From NCBI GenBank assembly GCA_946187025.1, contig CAMHPM010000071.1:1-7399 (forward strand): a stretch of DNA of 7,399 nucleotides, written 5' to 3'. The notes below the pieces were generated by a model, which was not told the origin of the DNA, did not search any database, and saw nothing but the letters and a program-made list of their open reading frames with translations. This document shows, piece by piece, positions 6,938-7,399 of this stretch. Source of the stretch: an uncultured Prevotellaceae bacterium (GTDB taxonomy: Bacteria > Bacteroidota > Bacteroidia > Bacteroidales > Bacteroidaceae). Numbering within the stretch: the stretch's first letter is position 1; the number at the start of each line of letters is the position of its first letter. The translations under genes were made by a program, and so were the position numbers.

Positions 6938-7398
6938 AGTTTTTCTTTTATCCATCCGTGGCGGTAGGCGAATAGCAGTTTCTTCAGGTCTTCAACTTTC
7001 TTTTGCAGTTGTTGTCCTTTGTCGGTATCTTTCACGTACATGCGGTTCTGGCTCATCTCCACAATCTGTGTCGTGCTCTTGATGTCTTCGCCGCGGCGTA
7101 TTGCTTCCTCGGCCGACACGAATGGCTGGTGCTGCACGAGTTCGAGTCCCCGCGAGTGGAATGTGAGTGTGTATCCGGCTATGCCGGTCTTTGGCTGGTA
7201 GGCTCGTGAGAATCCGCCGTCGATTACGAGGTGTTTCCCTCCGGCCTTGATTGGTGTCTCGCCCTTGATGGTGCGTACTGGCACGTGTCCGTTGATGATG
7301 TGGCGGTGGGTGCCTGTCACACCGAAGTTGTCGAGTATCGTGTCCATCACCTGCTCGTTGTCGCCGTATTTGTAGTAGTAGCCTTTACGTTCGGTGTG
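6934..7398 (-). CDS. fbp: Class III fructose-1,6-bisphosphatase, C-terminal fragment (5' end outside window)
   Basis: This is the last 154 residues of the class III (Firmicutes/Bacteroidota type) fructose-1,6-bisphosphatase. The enzyme removes the 1-phosphate of fructose 1,6-bisphosphate in gluconeogenesis, in the cytosol. The frame is open to the right edge of the window, starting at HTERKGYYYKYGDNEQ, so the gene enters from beyond it. Diagnostic segments are HRHIINGHVPVRTIKGE, KHLVIDGGFSRAYQ, KTGIAGYTLTFHSRGLEL and VKDTDKGQQLQKKVEDLKKLL. The NGHVPV and IDGGF motifs belong to the metallophosphatase-like fold of this class. A conserved family core normally runs to about 640-670 residues, so roughly three quarters lie outside. 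The TGA stop overlaps the ATG of the next gene by four bases. Confidence 0.93.
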   Translation of the reverse strand, partial: HTERKGYYYKYGDNEQVMDTILDNFGVTGTHRHIINGHVPVRTIKGETPIKAGGKHLVIDGGFSRAYQPKTGIAGYTLTFHSRGLELVQHQPFVSAEEAIRRGEDIKSTTQIVEMSQNRMYVKDTDKGQQLQKKVEDLKKLLFAYRHGWIKEKL

Positions 7399-7399
7399 G

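Overview
The window looks like ordinary core chromosome of a member of the Bacteroidota, most likely a Bacteroidales species of the Prevotella/Segatella type. The placement is inferred from protein character: a class III fructose-1,6-bisphosphatase, a MetH without its reactivation domain, a signal peptide with an Ala|Gln cleavage site, and weak Shine-Dalgarno sequences. No database search was possible. I see no mobile element, phage gene, CRISPR array, tRNA or rRNA.

Layout: two gene blocks converge on one terminator near 2231-2266. On the plus strand, the 3' end of recA (2-211) is followed after 14 bases by a 631-residue membrane-anchored AsmA/TamB-like protein (226-2121). On the minus strand, in transcription order, come the 3' end of fbp (class III fructose-1,6-bisphosphatase, 7398-6934), a DUF4375/DMP19-like protein (6937-6482) joined to fbp by an ATGA overlap, a secreted alpha/beta-hydrolase esterase (6471-5626), smpB (5613-5143) and metH (5011-2255). 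Spacings in the first four minus-strand genes are -4, 10 and 12 bases, so they are probably one transcript. metH follows smpB after 131 bases, most of which is a hairpin-bearing tandem repeat.

The genes do not form one pathway. They cover gluconeogenesis (fbp), ribosome rescue (smpB), methionine and folate metabolism (metH), recombination (recA) and probable envelope maintenance (the AsmA-like protein). The arrangement looks like housekeeping genes sharing transcripts rather than a dedicated system.

I found no convincing new biological system. The points most worth a second look are: a 44-bp tandem repeat with conserved stems and variable loops filling the smpB-metH gap; a MetH that stops right after its B12 domain with no reactivation domain nearby; a 9-bp in-frame microsatellite coding a Ser-Glu-Asn linker inside MetH; and a two-layer inverted repeat at the convergent gene ends that overlaps the last metH codons.
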